DNA of 53,016 nt from Schleiferiaceae bacterium (GCA_028357285.1 JAOMWM010000006.1:1-53016), one strand, 5' to 3'. Numbered from the stretch's first letter, positions 32,393-42,219 are shown. The notes: a model not told the origin generated them from the sequence alone. Numbers and translations: made by a program.

Positions 32393-34405
32393 CTATTCAA
32401 AGCTATATGTAGTTCCGTAACGCAACATTTGACCCAGAAAATCCATAGGGTATTCAACGGTAATATCCACGATACTGTCCCCTTCAAATAAGGGCACCAT
32501 CTCAGGATTTACAAACCCGCTGTAAGGGGCTAAATTTAGCGGCTCTGAGCGTCTCAATACTTCCGCGTGAAGTTCTTGATCTACTTTAACGCCATAAGTT
32601 TCCACAAGATTTCTACCGGCTTCAAAGTCGCCTTCGCTTTTGATACGCTGAATTTCACGCAACAACTCACCAAAATATCCACGTAACTTCTCATAATCGT
32701 TTACAACGAAGTAGGTCTTACCATCGATCACCTTGCGTTCGACTACATTCTCTTCGCGTCCGCGTTCGAATGCCCATGACGCTACTAGTTGACGATTACG
32801 CATGTGGTCTTCCTCTATGTCATCACCTGGAAGAATACGTCGCAATTGGAGCATCATTCCATTAGACATGTAGTTATCGTATTCTGCATAGCCCGGTTCT
32901 TTGTTTTCCATTAAACCAATCTCCTGCATTTTGTCGTCCACTATGAAATAGAGCGCAACGAGATCTGCTCGCGCTTCTTCCAGAGTAGAGCTATAATTTT
33001 TCATAGTCTGTTTTGGAGTGCCAACTCCTGGGTTGATCTTTCCTGAAGCATGACCTACAACTTCATGAAGTGCAGTATGCATCTTAGAACCCAATTCTCC
33101 ATACTTTTCTGCACGCTCGTTGTGCATAGTAGAAAACCCAAATTCTTGAGCCATCCCTTTGCCAGCACTTGAATGGTATGCATCTTCAATATTGCCTAAG
33201 GATACCGATTTTGAGCCGTGTTCAACGCGAATCCAGTTTGCATTAGGAAGATTTACACCGATAGGCGTAGCGGGAGTTGCATCGCCGGCTTCTCCGGCTA
33301 CGGTAACGATTTTATAGCTTACGCCCACTACACTTTCCTTCTTGTGGTCATCCATGATAGGACTATGATCTTCAAACCATTGTACATTATCTGCGACCAC
33401 AGCCATTCGTTCGCTCGCATCAAAGTCTTTGACTTGAACAACAGTTTCATACGAACCGCGGTATCCCATAGGGTCATTATATACTTCTACGAAGCCATTG
33501 ATGTAATCTACATCACCGCCGGTTGTTTTGACCCAAGCGATATTATAGTCATCCCACTTTTTGAGATCTCCTGTCTCGTAGTATTCAATCAATAGTTTCA
33601 ATGCCGCCGCTTGGTCAGTATTTTCCACAACATCTTTTGCCTTCTCTAGGTGACCAATTATTTCTTGAATGCTGCTCGCGTAACGTCCGCGTGCGCTATA
33701 GACTTCCTCATAGATCTCTCCGTTTTCGTTGCGAGAAAGACGGCTATTTAGCCCATGACTAACTGGACGGTCCGGGTCGGCATCTACTTTCGCAGCGTAA
33801 AAAGCTTCCGCTTCTTCCTGCGAGATGTTCGGGGCATAGAAATTAACTGCAGAAGCCAGTAATAGATCTACGCCATCAGCACGATTCACTTTCTTCGCAT
33901 CAAATTCAGGATCGAAAATCGCGCGTTGCGCTTCTTCCGAAAGTGTAATACCGATCGATTCTAATGCAGAAAGGAACCAGGCCTGGTCAAAATCGGCAGA
34001 AAATTTCTTGTTGCTGTAATGGTGGTGAATACCGTTCGCGAAGAATACACGTTTTGCATAAACCTCAAAATCAACGTATTGCTGACCTTCACGATCAACA
34101 ACGCCATCGCTGGAAAGAATGGCCTCGAGCGCTTTTCTTATTTCTAAATTATGGCGGTAATTACAATCCCACATAATATCACGTCCTGCCAATCCTGCTT
34201 GCGTAAGGTGATAGGCATAAATGCGTTGTTGCGGTTTGAGATCATCCCATGAAGGGATTTGGTAGCGCAATACTTTGATATCTGCAAAGCGGTCTACTTG
34301 CCACTGAAAGTCGGTGTGTGCAGTTTCGGTGTGCATTTCTTCTGTTGGGTTACAGGAGCTCAAGACGAGCGCAGCCGCAGCTCCTAGGAATACAATTTTT
34401 TTCAT
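32393..34405 (-). CDS. Dipeptidyl peptidase III (family M49) lipoprotein
   Basis: The 670-residue protein has a lipobox at Cys18 (LVLSSC), so it is lipid-anchored. The M49 zinc site is present: His447-Glu-Val-Val-Gly-His452 and EEARAD with the Glu ligand at 476/477. Note that bacterial Bacteroidetes members have the five-residue HExxGH form instead of the six-residue HEXXXGH of eukaryotic enzymes. It removes dipeptides from the N-terminus of short peptides, consistent with peptide use as a nutrient. It is transcribed alone, with a terminator behind it. Confidence 0.9.
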   Translation of the reverse strand: MKKIVFLGAAAALVLSSCNPTEEMHTETAHTDFQWQVDRFADIKVLRYQIPSWDDLKPQQRIYAYHLTQAGLAGRDIMWDCNYRHNLEIRKALEAILSSDGVVDREGQQYVDFEVYAKRVFFANGIHHHYSNKKFSADFDQAWFLSALESIGITLSEEAQRAIFDPEFDAKKVNRADGVDLLLASAVNFYAPNISQEEAEAFYAAKVDADPDRPVSHGLNSRLSRNENGEIYEEVYSARGRYASSIQEIIGHLEKAKDVVENTDQAAALKLLIEYYETGDLKKWDDYNIAWVKTTGGDVDYINGFVEVYNDPMGYRGSYETVVQVKDFDASERMAVVADNVQWFEDHSPIMDDHKKESVVGVSYKIVTVAGEAGDATPATPIGVNLPNANWIRVEHGSKSVSLGNIEDAYHSSAGKGMAQEFGFSTMHNERAEKYGELGSKMHTALHEVVGHASGKINPGVGTPKQTMKNYSSTLEEARADLVALYFIVDDKMQEIGLMENKEPGYAEYDNYMSNGMMLQLRRILPGDDIEEDHMRNRQLVASWAFERGREENVVERKVIDGKTYFVVNDYEKLRGYFGELLREIQRIKSEGDFEAGRNLVETYGVKVDQELHAEVLRRSEPLNLAPYSGFVNPEMVPLFEGDSIVDITVEYPMDFLGQMLRYGTTYSFE

Positions 34406-34473
34406 CTGAATTTGGGTAATTAGACCTGTAATATACTACAGAAAAGTGCCTAATACTAAAGACGATAGTAGCC

Positions 34474-34505
34474 CAAAAAAAAGCCGGCTCATAAAAGCCG
34501 GCTCT
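34474..34505 (-). terminator. Terminator of the T9SS protein gene at 34511
   Basis: AGCCGGCT at 34482-34489 and again at 34496-34503 can pair over a six-base loop; on the minus strand a run of eight T follows. It starts 6 bases behind the stop codon. Confidence 0.85.
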
Positions 34506-34510
34506 AAAGT

Positions 34511-35875
34511 TTATTGTATCACTAATCGGGTTGTACCCTGCGGTTTTCCGGTATCATCGAAGCACCGTAGAATGTATGAACCCTTAGGGATTCCGCTGAT
34601 GTCCCATCGACCATTCGCCTGGGCTTGACGAAGCTCCCACTGTTGACCTAGGCTATTGTAAAGGCAAACCTTGAATGGAGTCGGGGTGATAGTTACCCCG
34701 TCTATGGCAGGATTGGGATACGTGAGGTAGTGGGTCATTTCTTCTTTTAACCCTATCCCAGATGAGACTTGAAATATTATGGATAGGTCTTGCGCTAAAA
34801 ATCCATCTGTAAGTCGCAAAGCTAGAATGTAAGGAGTACTTCTAGTTTGAGCGGTGCTTGGCGCCCAGAGAATATTTCCTTCTATAGTGTCATTTGATCC
34901 TGATCCCGTACTCGTCCACTGGGCTGGATTAGGAGATGTGAAAAAGGGCTCGCCAAATGCGTCGGCGTATAAGATAGAACCATTCGGTGAATAGCCAGAA
35001 ACAGATAATGAAAATGATGAATTCTGAATCAAGTTAACATACACATTGCCTAAGCTGTCCACGGGTAAATTACCTGCATTCCATATAGGACTAGTAATAC
35101 TCGTTTGAACAACAATAAATTGCATATCCCTGCGTATCTCACCTATTTTCTGGCCGTTTCTAAATTCTTCTACTAATACTGATGTGACAAAATTCCCTAG
35201 CATTGTTGCAGTCCACGTGATAGTTCCAGTGATTGGATTAATGGTCATAGGATTAGCTACTGTACCGGGTGGCAAAGTATAACCGGGACAAGCGGTATTT
35301 AGTGATTTCAGCGGCTGGGATAAGCTCCAAAACAATGAATCCCCATCAGGGTCAAAAGGTAGTGGATTGTATTGCCATGGTGTATTTGAGGGCAAAAATA
35401 TTGACGCTGGAACAAGGAACCACGGTGTAGAATTAGAAGTACTATCAAATACGGTAACACTCGTTTGCAGGAACATACTTTGGCTTAACGGAGTCGATAT
35501 GTTTTGTATTGCTCCATTCCTACAGCAATTACTCCACCCAATAGTGTAAGTGCCACTATTAACAAAGGTTACCGTATCAATAAAGAAATAAACTTCAACC
35601 CCATACGGGTACATGGGTAATGCATTTCCGCTTAAAACAGAATCGTAAGCAGTGGTTAAGGTAGCTACGTTTGTTCCTGCCGAATCCGTAATGTCAAATT
35701 GTGCTGTGGTTTGCATTGGAATACCGGCAGTATCTCTGTACACGGTCATTACAATTTGATATTGCGATCCACTAATTTGTTGCGCAACGATTTCTCCTCC
35801 CATGAGATGGGTCGCATTGCCACTAATAGAGCATAGTAGGGTTAAAAGCAGCGATAAGTATGTGATTTTTTTCAT
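34511..35875 (-). CDS. Secreted protein with T9SS type A sorting domain
   Basis: Starting at the ATG at 35875 (MKKITYLSLLLTLLCSISGNATHLMGGEI) the protein has 454 residues and a signal peptide. Mature ATHLMGGEIVAQQ is the standard start of a Bacteroidetes surface-protein family with cadherin- or PKD-like repeats; YTIGWSNCCRNG and PFDPDGDSLFWSL are further family features. The C-terminal T9SS domain has YLTYPNPAIDGVTIT, LYNSLGQQW and GSYILRCFD. It goes through the T9SS to the cell surface or medium. Ligand and role are unknown. Confidence 0.85.
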   Translation of the reverse strand: MKKITYLSLLLTLLCSISGNATHLMGGEIVAQQISGSQYQIVMTVYRDTAGIPMQTTAQFDITDSAGTNVATLTTAYDSVLSGNALPMYPYGVEVYFFIDTVTFVNSGTYTIGWSNCCRNGAIQNISTPLSQSMFLQTSVTVFDSTSNSTPWFLVPASIFLPSNTPWQYNPLPFDPDGDSLFWSLSQPLKSLNTACPGYTLPPGTVANPMTINPITGTITWTATMLGNFVTSVLVEEFRNGQKIGEIRRDMQFIVVQTSITSPIWNAGNLPVDSLGNVYVNLIQNSSFSLSVSGYSPNGSILYADAFGEPFFTSPNPAQWTSTGSGSNDTIEGNILWAPSTAQTRSTPYILALRLTDGFLAQDLSIIFQVSSGIGLKEEMTHYLTYPNPAIDGVTITPTPFKVCLYNSLGQQWELRQAQANGRWDISGIPKGSYILRCFDDTGKPQGTTRLVIQ

Positions 35876-35930
35876 ATGAATGAGCATTATAGAGCAGTCT
35901 CAAGGTACAATTAATGAATGAGAAGCGTAA

Positions 35931-36164
35931 TTACAGCTTTTCTTCCACGCCATTTGGAAAGGTAGCGATATAGAGTTGTTCTAGCTTTTCCCGTGCCCAC
36001 GGCGTTTTTCGTAGGAATTTTAGAGAGGATTTAACAGAAGGGTCGAACGTAAAGCAACGCACAGGCACTCTTAATGCCAATTGTTCCCAACCATAAAATG
36101 CAACCAAAGCTTCTACCATATGCAGCAGCTTTACACCGTGCAGTGGATTATTTAACTGACTCAT
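35931..36164 (-). CDS. VF530 family protein (DUF2132)
   Basis: The 77-residue protein starts at the ATG at 36164 (MSQLNNPLHGVKLLHMV) and carries the VF530 signature: NPLHG at the start, YGWEQLALRVPVRCF, DPSVKSSLKFLRKTPWARE and KLEQLYI. These are small helical proteins with a double helix-hairpin fold, proposed to bind DNA. The start overlaps the end of the rlmF gene by 17 bases, so the two are co-transcribed. The biological role is not known. Confidence 0.9.
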   Translation of the reverse strand: MSQLNNPLHGVKLLHMVEALVAFYGWEQLALRVPVRCFTFDPSVKSSLKFLRKTPWAREKLEQLYIATFPNGVEEKL

Positions 36165-37023
36165 TCTCCTGATTTTGAAATGTCCAAGCAACGAATTGAC
36201 TGGACTTTTTACCGTGAGTCATTTCAATAACTTTTAAATCTGTTGGGTTCCCTTTACGTATGAATCGTTTGAAGGTGCGGACATGTTCTTTTTTTGAAAC
36301 TAAACAGGTAAACCAATGAATTTGCGATCCATATTCGGCACTTTCTATCGCAAGCTTTTTTAAGAATGATTCTTCCCCGCCTTTATACCAGAGCTCGTTT
36401 GCACTGCCGCCAAAGTTATGATGCGTCTTCTCCCTACCGTGTAAGTTTTTGTTTTTACGGGCATTTGCTGCTAACGCCTCACTCTTATTCTTGTAGAAGG
36501 GGGGATTGCAAACTAAGAGGTCAAATTGTTCCTTTTTTTCGATTATACCAGGAAGGACTTGGCTTTTAAACTCTTGCCGTCTAATCTTTGTGCCGAGCAT
36601 GCTTGCATTCATTCGAATCAGTCCCTTGGCATAAGAAATAGCCTCTTTATCTACCTCTGATCCAACGCATTCCCAGTTAAAGGCAGCAGTTCCTAAAAGC
36701 GGATAAATCAGTGATGCACCTGTGCCGATATCCAGCATTCGTCTTCTTCTTCCTTCCAACTTAGGCAGCAAATCGTTTGCATGCAGTAAATAGTCGAATC
36801 GTCCGGGAACAGCAGGGCAGAGGTGTCCTTCTTTTAAGGTCCAATTCACGTTAAAACGCCACTTTAACAGTGCTTTATTCAATAGATAAACAGCCTCTGG
36901 GTCACTAAAGTCTATGCTTTTTCTCGCAAACTTCCCCGGTATTATGAATGCTTCTAGTTCAGGAACGGCATTTACCAGAGGAGAAAATTTATAATTTGAA
37001 TCAAATGGGTTGTTTACGTGCAC
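36148..37023 (-). CDS. rlmF: 23S rRNA (adenine-N6)-methyltransferase RlmF
   Basis: The 291-residue protein has the SAM-binding motif MLDIGTGAS (about 96-104) and the catalytic NPPF (173-176) of N6-adenine methyltransferases. YLLHANDLL, the start HVNNPFDSNYKF and the NKNLHGREKTHHNFGG region are characteristic of RlmF, which methylates A1618 of 23S rRNA during 50S assembly. Length agrees with the family. It heads a two-gene unit with the VF530-type gene. Confidence 0.92.
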   Translation of the reverse strand: MHVNNPFDSNYKFSPLVNAVPELEAFIIPGKFARKSIDFSDPEAVYLLNKALLKWRFNVNWTLKEGHLCPAVPGRFDYLLHANDLLPKLEGRRRRMLDIGTGASLIYPLLGTAAFNWECVGSEVDKEAISYAKGLIRMNASMLGTKIRRQEFKSQVLPGIIEKKEQFDLLVCNPPFYKNKSEALAANARKNKNLHGREKTHHNFGGSANELWYKGGEESFLKKLAIESAEYGSQIHWFTCLVSKKEHVRTFKRFIRKGNPTDLKVIEMTHGKKSSQFVAWTFQNQENESVK

Positions 37024-37227
37024 GTGCTGTATTCCTTAAGAATAAGCAAGGTAGTAAAGGCTTAGATTAGAAAGAATTCCTCGGTCAATTACCTTTCGCA
37101 TGTTATCGACAATAATATAGACGCGATTGGCTAGAAATCGCAGGCGGTATATCAGCAAAAAATAGAGAGCAAGGCAATACCGCACTTTTTATTGTTTTAT
37201 ATTTCCAAATTCTTAAAAAGATCGATT

Positions 37228-37752
37228 ATGTATAAATTTCTAAAAACAGCTGGGATCGTTGCAGTTTCAGTTTTGATGATCACCAGCTGCTCAGGCCCTG
37301 GAGAAGTTCATGAATACGCGGTAAATGATCTGGAGTTTAGCCTTGAAGGTCCTTTATTTGCTGGTCCAAACGGCGCACAGACTGAGATCTCTATTGATTT
37401 AGCCGATGTTCTAGGTGACGCCTTTGAAGAAGGAATGAGAATCAGTGATGCGCGTTTAAAAACAGCCACTGTTTTTCCACATGACAGCTTAGGCTTTTCT
37501 CAAATTAATGCCTTTGTTGTAGCCTTCGCTAGCGATAATGAGGATGTCTCAATGCAAGAGGCAGCAGTCAAAAACCCATTAGAAGAGGGTGCAGCTGAAG
37601 TCTTATTGGATATAGCTGCTGAGGCCGAACTCGGTGAAATTATGGAGGACGGTAAAGTATACGTGGTATTAGATGCGGACCTAGCCGAAGATTACTGGGA
37701 CGGCAACCGTGACTTTAAATTGAATTTTACACTTGAATTAACTATAAAATAG
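37228..37752 (+). CDS. Small lipoprotein upstream of DUF2147 gene
   Basis: Starting at the ATG at 37228 (MYKFLKTAGIVAVSVLMITSC) the protein has 174 residues with a lipobox at Cys21; 12 codons upstream would spoil the signal peptide. The mature part is acidic and probably one beta-sandwich (DLEFSLEGPLFAGPNGAQTE...). I recognise no named domain. It is 6 bases in front of the DUF2147 gene and 16 bases behind the codon I reject, and forms an operon with the next two envelope genes. Confidence 0.8.
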   Translation: MYKFLKTAGIVAVSVLMITSCSGPGEVHEYAVNDLEFSLEGPLFAGPNGAQTEISIDLADVLGDAFEEGMRISDARLKTATVFPHDSLGFSQINAFVVAFASDNEDVSMQEAAVKNPLEEGAAEVLLDIAAEAELGEIMEDGKVYVVLDADLAEDYWDGNRDFKLNFTLELTIK

Positions 37753-37758
37753 AAGACC

Positions 37759-38241
37759 ATGCTTCGTAAATTAACATTCTTGGCAGTTTCCGCTGTCATA
37801 GCCTTTGGAACATTAAGTTTCGATCTACAAAAAGAGAAAGAGAATCCTGGAGATAAACTTGTAGGTATTTGGGAGCCATCAAATGGCCGTTCACGTATCA
37901 AAGTTGACCGTATTGGAAATAAATACTACGGTCGTGTAGTATGGCTTATCGAGCCTAATGATGCCGATGGTAATCCTAGAACGGATATTAACAATCCTAA
38001 TCAAGATTTACGCAATGTCCCTTTACGAGGTTTCCGGATGTGTAAGGACTTTGTTTATCAAGGTGATGATACTTGGTCAGAAGGAACGCTTTATGATCCA
38101 AACAATGGATCTACATACAGTGGTACCATTAAAATGCGTGACGATAATACATTGGATATGCGTGGCTACATTGGCGTAGAGGCTATTGGACGTACAGACG
38201 TATGGAAGCGTTTAAAAATGCCTTCAAAAAAGAAAAAGTAA
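37759..38241 (+). CDS. DUF2147 domain-containing exported protein
   Basis: The 160-residue protein has a signal-like N-terminus (LTFLAVSAVIAFGTLSF) and a DUF2147 domain over nearly all the rest: LVGIWEPSNGRSRIKV, YYGRVVWLIEPNDADG, GTLYDPNNGSTYSGTIKM and MRGYIGVEAIGRTDVW. The family is predicted to be a periplasmic lipocalin-like beta-barrel of unknown ligand. It ends with a Lys-rich tail (KMPSKKKK). The outer-membrane protein gene follows after 3 bases. Confidence 0.9.
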   Translation: MLRKLTFLAVSAVIAFGTLSFDLQKEKENPGDKLVGIWEPSNGRSRIKVDRIGNKYYGRVVWLIEPNDADGNPRTDINNPNQDLRNVPLRGFRMCKDFVYQGDDTWSEGTLYDPNNGSTYSGTIKMRDDNTLDMRGYIGVEAIGRTDVWKRLKMPSKKKK

Positions 38242-38244
38242 TAC

Positions 38245-39363
38245 ATGTTGCGTAACTTTTTGAAGTTAACGACGGCGACAATCGTCCTTACTTCAACGCC
38301 AATCTTTGCTCAAACGGAGACTGAATCAACAGATTCTTATGACGACATTGATTGGAGTTTATATGATGACCTCGGCTTTGAGGATGAAAGTATCAAGCGT
38401 TATGCTAATGCTAAGATTGAAGGACTTTCTCCAGCAAAGCTTATTTCGTTTGGGTATGATTTCCAAGGGCCGTATACTATTACTGCTGGCGATATGACTG
38501 CATCAGATGGCACGACCATTGGAGGTGGAGATGGGCTCCAGGTGAACTCAACAGCAGGTATTCGTGCTGGATTCAACCTTCCCGTAGTTAGCCAGACCAA
38601 TCTTGTATGGCAGATGGGAGCAAATTATTGGAACACTTCCTACAATTATGCTGAAGCGCCATCCGCTTCAGATAATCCATTGCACCAGACGCTTTCTGAG
38701 AATGGGCTTCGCACATCAGGAGTTAATACGACAATTTATAAGCCACTGGATGAAGAGCAGTTTATCCTGTTTCAAGGGTCTGCAGATATGAGCGGTACTT
38801 ATGGTTCTTCACTGATGCCTGCACAATATTTGAAATATTCGGCGGCTGTATTGTGGGGTAGGCGTCCTACAGAAAAGAAGCAGTGGGCTGTGGGTGTTGC
38901 ACGTACATACCGTGTAGGGGAGTTAAATTACATTCCTGTCATCTTGTACAATAAAACGAGCGCAAACAACAAATGGGGTACCGAAGCATTGTTCCCAGCT
39001 CGAGTTCATGTAAGGAGAACTATCAACCCTCGTAATATGGTATTCTTGGGATATGAGTTACAAGGTCAGTCGTTCCGCATGTATGAAAACCTGCCAGGTT
39101 TTGACATTCGCGACGAAGATTTAGAGATCCGTCGTGGAGAAATCCGCGTACGGGCAATTTACGAGTTCTCATTAAAGAACTTTATTTGGATGTCTGTTCA
39201 AGCTGGGTACCGTATCAACTATCGTTACGATGTTGATCGCCTAGGTTCAGGTCCAGATATTTACCGTGCATTTGGTCTGTTAGACTCTCCAGATTACGCA
39301 CAGCTTAATGCTCTAACAAATCCATTCTACGTGAATGTGAGTGTGAACTTAGTTAGTCCATAA
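38245..39363 (+). CDS. Outer membrane beta-barrel protein (DUF6268-like)
   Basis: The 372-residue protein has a signal peptide (TATIVLTSTPIFAQ), an acidic linker (DSYDDIDWSLYDDLGFED), then alternating hydrophobic/aromatic strands to the end, typical of a small outer membrane barrel. Phrases such as KLISFGYDFQGPY and FIWMSVQAGYRINYRYDVD fit the Bacteroidetes DUF6268 family, which I name from memory. It is the last gene of an operon of lipoprotein, DUF2147 protein and barrel, so the three may form an envelope transport or lipid-handling unit. A strong terminator follows. Confidence 0.8.
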   Translation: MLRNFLKLTTATIVLTSTPIFAQTETESTDSYDDIDWSLYDDLGFEDESIKRYANAKIEGLSPAKLISFGYDFQGPYTITAGDMTASDGTTIGGGDGLQVNSTAGIRAGFNLPVVSQTNLVWQMGANYWNTSYNYAEAPSASDNPLHQTLSENGLRTSGVNTTIYKPLDEEQFILFQGSADMSGTYGSSLMPAQYLKYSAAVLWGRRPTEKKQWAVGVARTYRVGELNYIPVILYNKTSANNKWGTEALFPARVHVRRTINPRNMVFLGYELQGQSFRMYENLPGFDIRDEDLEIRRGEIRVRAIYEFSLKNFIWMSVQAGYRINYRYDVDRLGSGPDIYRAFGLLDSPDYAQLNALTNPFYVNVSVNLVSP

Positions 39364-39388
39364 ATAAGTGCTCAGATAAAAATGAAAA

Positions 39389-39412
39389 GCCCCGCAGCGC
39401 GGGGCTTTTTTT
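39389..39412 (+). terminator. Terminator of the DUF2147/barrel operon
   Basis: GCCCCGC / GCGGGGC with a three-base loop is followed by seven T, 25 bases after the stop. Confidence 0.92.
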
Positions 39413-39497
39413 ATCCTAATACCTTTCACTTTGTCTTACCGTGTTGATTGTGTAATTGAAAAGGTGTAGTTTATAGATCATATACTACATTCGAGGT

Positions 39498-40100
39498 ATG
39501 CGAAGAATTGTTACAGCATTATTGCTCCTTAGTTTAGTATCTGTATGTCTAATCTATTATTCCAAGTCTATGGCTTCTAATCAGAGAATTGAAGAATACC
39601 CTTATAAAGTGCATAAAACATATAACAGCTTTGAGGTTAGGCAATATGAAGCGGCACTTTTCACATCAATACGTTTGAATAGTACTTCTTATAAACAAGG
39701 TTCAAGTAAAGGCTTTTCTATTTTAGCGAATTATATTTTTGGAGGAAATGAACGTAAGCAAAGAATTGCAATGACTAGTCCTGTGGCCATGACCTTGGAG
39801 GATAATATGCGCGTTATGTTTATGATACCTAACGTTTTAGAAAGAGGTGATATGCCATTGCCTAATGAAAAGTCGATTGAGTTTATAATGGAACCAAAAA
39901 AAACATTAGCTGTAGTGACCTTCGGTGGTTGGACAAGCGATAAGAAGATCACAAAGTATAAATCACTGTTGATGGAAGCGCTGAGTGACGAAGGGATTCA
40001 ACATGAGAATAAATTCTTCATTTTCGGTTACAATCCCCCTTATGAGATATTTAACAGGCGCAATGAGTTAGCTGTTGAAATTCTTTATGATTCTATATAA
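39498..40100 (+). CDS. SOUL family haem-binding protein
   Basis: The 200-residue protein has an N-terminal membrane segment (TALLLLSLVSVCLIYYS) and then a SOUL/HBP domain: EEYPYKVHKTYNSFEVRQYE, GFSILANYIFGGNERKQRIAMTSPVAM (the family's most conserved stretch), and FFIFGYNPPYEIFNRRNELAVEI. SOUL proteins bind haem or porphyrins; in bacteria the role is little known. It is probably anchored in the inner membrane with the domain outside. TACATTCG, close to the -7 consensus, lies 5 bases before the ATG. The gene stands alone and converges with the nitroreductase gene. Confidence 0.9.
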   Translation: MRRIVTALLLLSLVSVCLIYYSKSMASNQRIEEYPYKVHKTYNSFEVRQYEAALFTSIRLNSTSYKQGSSKGFSILANYIFGGNERKQRIAMTSPVAMTLEDNMRVMFMIPNVLERGDMPLPNEKSIEFIMEPKKTLAVVTFGGWTSDKKITKYKSLLMEALSDEGIQHENKFFIFGYNPPYEIFNRRNELAVEILYDSI

Positions 40101-40147
40101 AGTGAAAATTCTACCCAAATGAATATTATCAATAGGTAGAAGTGACA

Positions 40148-40867
40148 TCAATGCTTAATGATAACCTCTTCTGACGGCAGTCTACGTCGCGGACCCCAAA
40201 AACCAGGCTCTTCACCTTTACCGCAGCCGATCACCATGTTGATTTCGGCACGACGTGGTAAGCCTAGAATCCTCTTTACTCTATGTGCATCAAATCCTTC
40301 CATTGGGCAGGTGTGGAATTCTTCTGAAGCCATGCTTAACATGAAATTCTCTGCAGCGAGCGCGGCGCTTTTGTGAACTGTTATTCTTTGCTGTGCGTGT
40401 CCTTCTGCTCTGTAGATAGGTCGAAATAAGCCTATACAGAAGGAAAGGAGCCTCCTATACAATCCTAAAATTCCTAGGCCGTCATTCATGTAGGAGAAGG
40501 GCATCAGTTTAGTGTAATAGACCAAGCGCATTTTAATGGACTTCGCTTCCCGACCAACGCGTTCGGCATCCTTTAAAATGAGGTTCTTATGCCACTGCAC
40601 TCTTTGACGCCATTTATCTCTTCGGGTTACAATCACCACCAGTTCTTGCGCTGTGCGCGCTGCACTTTGATTGAGACAAGCATGAATCAATTTCTTTTTC
40701 TTTTCTTCATCGCGTACCCAATGAAACTGCCAAAGCTGCATATTACTGCTGTTAGGAGCTAACGTGGCGTGCTCTAAGGCTTTTTCTACCACATTAGCAG
40801 GAACTGGCTGATTGGGATCGAATTTTCTATTAGAGCGGCGAAATTGGATGATTTGATCAAAGGTCAT
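40148..40867 (-). CDS. Nitroreductase family flavoprotein
   Basis: The 239-residue protein has the nitroreductase fold: RRSNRKFDPNQPVPANVVEKALEHATLAPNSSNMQLWQFHWV with the FMN-binding RRS and PNSSNMQLW, a central AALAAENFMLSMASEEFHTCP, and the terminal VIGCGKGEE. It uses FMN and NAD(P)H to reduce an unidentified substrate in the cytoplasm. An insertion with hydrophobic residues around 120-150 (LLSFCIGLFRPIY) is longer than in the smallest members. The gene lies 11 bases after the arylsulfotransferase-like gene on the same strand. Confidence 0.88.
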   Translation of the reverse strand: MTFDQIIQFRRSNRKFDPNQPVPANVVEKALEHATLAPNSSNMQLWQFHWVRDEEKKKKLIHACLNQSAARTAQELVVIVTRRDKWRQRVQWHKNLILKDAERVGREAKSIKMRLVYYTKLMPFSYMNDGLGILGLYRRLLSFCIGLFRPIYRAEGHAQQRITVHKSAALAAENFMLSMASEEFHTCPMEGFDAHRVKRILGLPRRAEINMVIGCGKGEEPGFWGPRRRLPSEEVIIKH

Positions 40868-40878
40868 AATTCAGGTCT

Positions 40879-42171
40879 TTAAGGCATTACTCTGCCCCAA
40901 TTGGCTAAATGATGGTGCCCCTCATGCTGCGAAGGCAAAATGTTCTTGTATTTGACTTCTCCGTCTTTCAAGATCCATAATACGCTAGAGTTTTGCTCCT
41001 CGATGTAGTAACCTCCGCCTGGTAAGGCATCTACTAGACTCTCTGTGAAGGAAAATATCTCGTTTCGAGTGAATAATTCGGCATAGATAGGCTCATAACG
41101 TCCACTTTGTAGGTAATAGCGGAGAACACCGGAATATTGCTCGTTAACTACTAAGAGCTCATTTGCTAATCTATGTGCATCGGGTCTATCCCCTTTGAGG
41201 GTTTGACCACCGTTGTTAAAGAAGATGATTGTCGAATCAGATTCGATATCAACATCGTGCTGCGAAATAAAGGGGCCTTCAATCAATTCAACAACTTCGC
41301 CGGTTGAGGGACGATAGTGCATGATCCACGAGCTTGTCCGTGATGAAATAAAAACATCGCCCTTTTTCATAAATGGACCATCTTCTAAAACAGGCTGAAT
41401 ATCATTAATGTGCAGCGGATCTCCCGGTGAATCTGATTTGATCAGTAAATAGGTTAAGTCGTTTTCAATCAGAATTTCGGTTACGCTTTTATGAAATAGA
41501 ATACGCCCGGTAGTAGCATCAAACTGGGTAATGGTGTTGTCTATAAAAGGGAACTCGCGGCCGTCAATACTGAATTGGGCACCATAATAAATATGCTCTC
41601 CCTTGTCCTTGTTGTAGGTATTCGCCCAAAAAGTGTTGTCCACGCCCATGTTGATGGCGTGATGATGTGCAATAGTGTCCTGTTTCCAGAGGCGCTCGCT
41701 ATTTTTATCAATCTTAATGATTCCGGTAACGCCGTTCAATGAATAGATGAGGCTGCTGTCCGGTAGCATCAGCGAATGCATGATCCTATTGTGTGGGTTT
41801 GCTAATCGGTCTACAGTCCAGCTCTTTAACTCCTCATCTGTCTTAAGATTTTTGATAACGATTTTACGCTTCCAATTCGCCGTGGCATAGCTAATGAGCA
41901 CCTTAACATCTTCTTCTAAGGTATTCACCGGTTCAAAGTCCTCAGGGGACGGGATAAACACAAGTGGTAAACGTTCAACTGCCGCTTTTGCTACGAGCAA
42001 ACGGTCTGGCAACGTTGAAAAATGGGTAACGGCACGGCTTACCTTATGCGGGACCCACTGCTTTCCTTTTGTGGTCTCACGCACGAGCCAACTGAATAAA
42101 CACAATAGAGTTAATACGATTACTGCATTCGCTAAAAACAGCGGGATCTTGCGAAGGATTGATTTAAGCAT
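40879..42171 (-). CDS. Membrane-anchored arylsulfotransferase-like protein
   Basis: The 430-residue protein has one N-terminal membrane segment (LANAVIVLTLLCLFSWLV) and a large extracytoplasmic part resembling the ASST / arylsulfotransferase superfamily propeller: HHHAINMGVDNTFWA, GDPLHINDIQPV and DVFISSRTSSWIMHYRP are characteristic. In ASST enzymes a His takes sulfate from a phenolic donor; whether this protein has that activity cannot be told from the sequence, and many relatives have lost it. The nitroreductase gene follows after 11 bases, so the two are co-transcribed. Confidence 0.75.
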   Translation of the reverse strand: MLKSILRKIPLFLANAVIVLTLLCLFSWLVRETTKGKQWVPHKVSRAVTHFSTLPDRLLVAKAAVERLPLVFIPSPEDFEPVNTLEEDVKVLISYATANWKRKIVIKNLKTDEELKSWTVDRLANPHNRIMHSLMLPDSSLIYSLNGVTGIIKIDKNSERLWKQDTIAHHHAINMGVDNTFWANTYNKDKGEHIYYGAQFSIDGREFPFIDNTITQFDATTGRILFHKSVTEILIENDLTYLLIKSDSPGDPLHINDIQPVLEDGPFMKKGDVFISSRTSSWIMHYRPSTGEVVELIEGPFISQHDVDIESDSTIIFFNNGGQTLKGDRPDAHRLANELLVVNEQYSGVLRYYLQSGRYEPIYAELFTRNEIFSFTESLVDALPGGGYYIEEQNSSVLWILKDGEVKYKNILPSQHEGHHHLANWGRVMP

Positions 42172-42219
42172 TGTTCATGTTTAGGTAGGCAAAGGTAGGC
42201 AAAGGTAGGTCAATAGGGT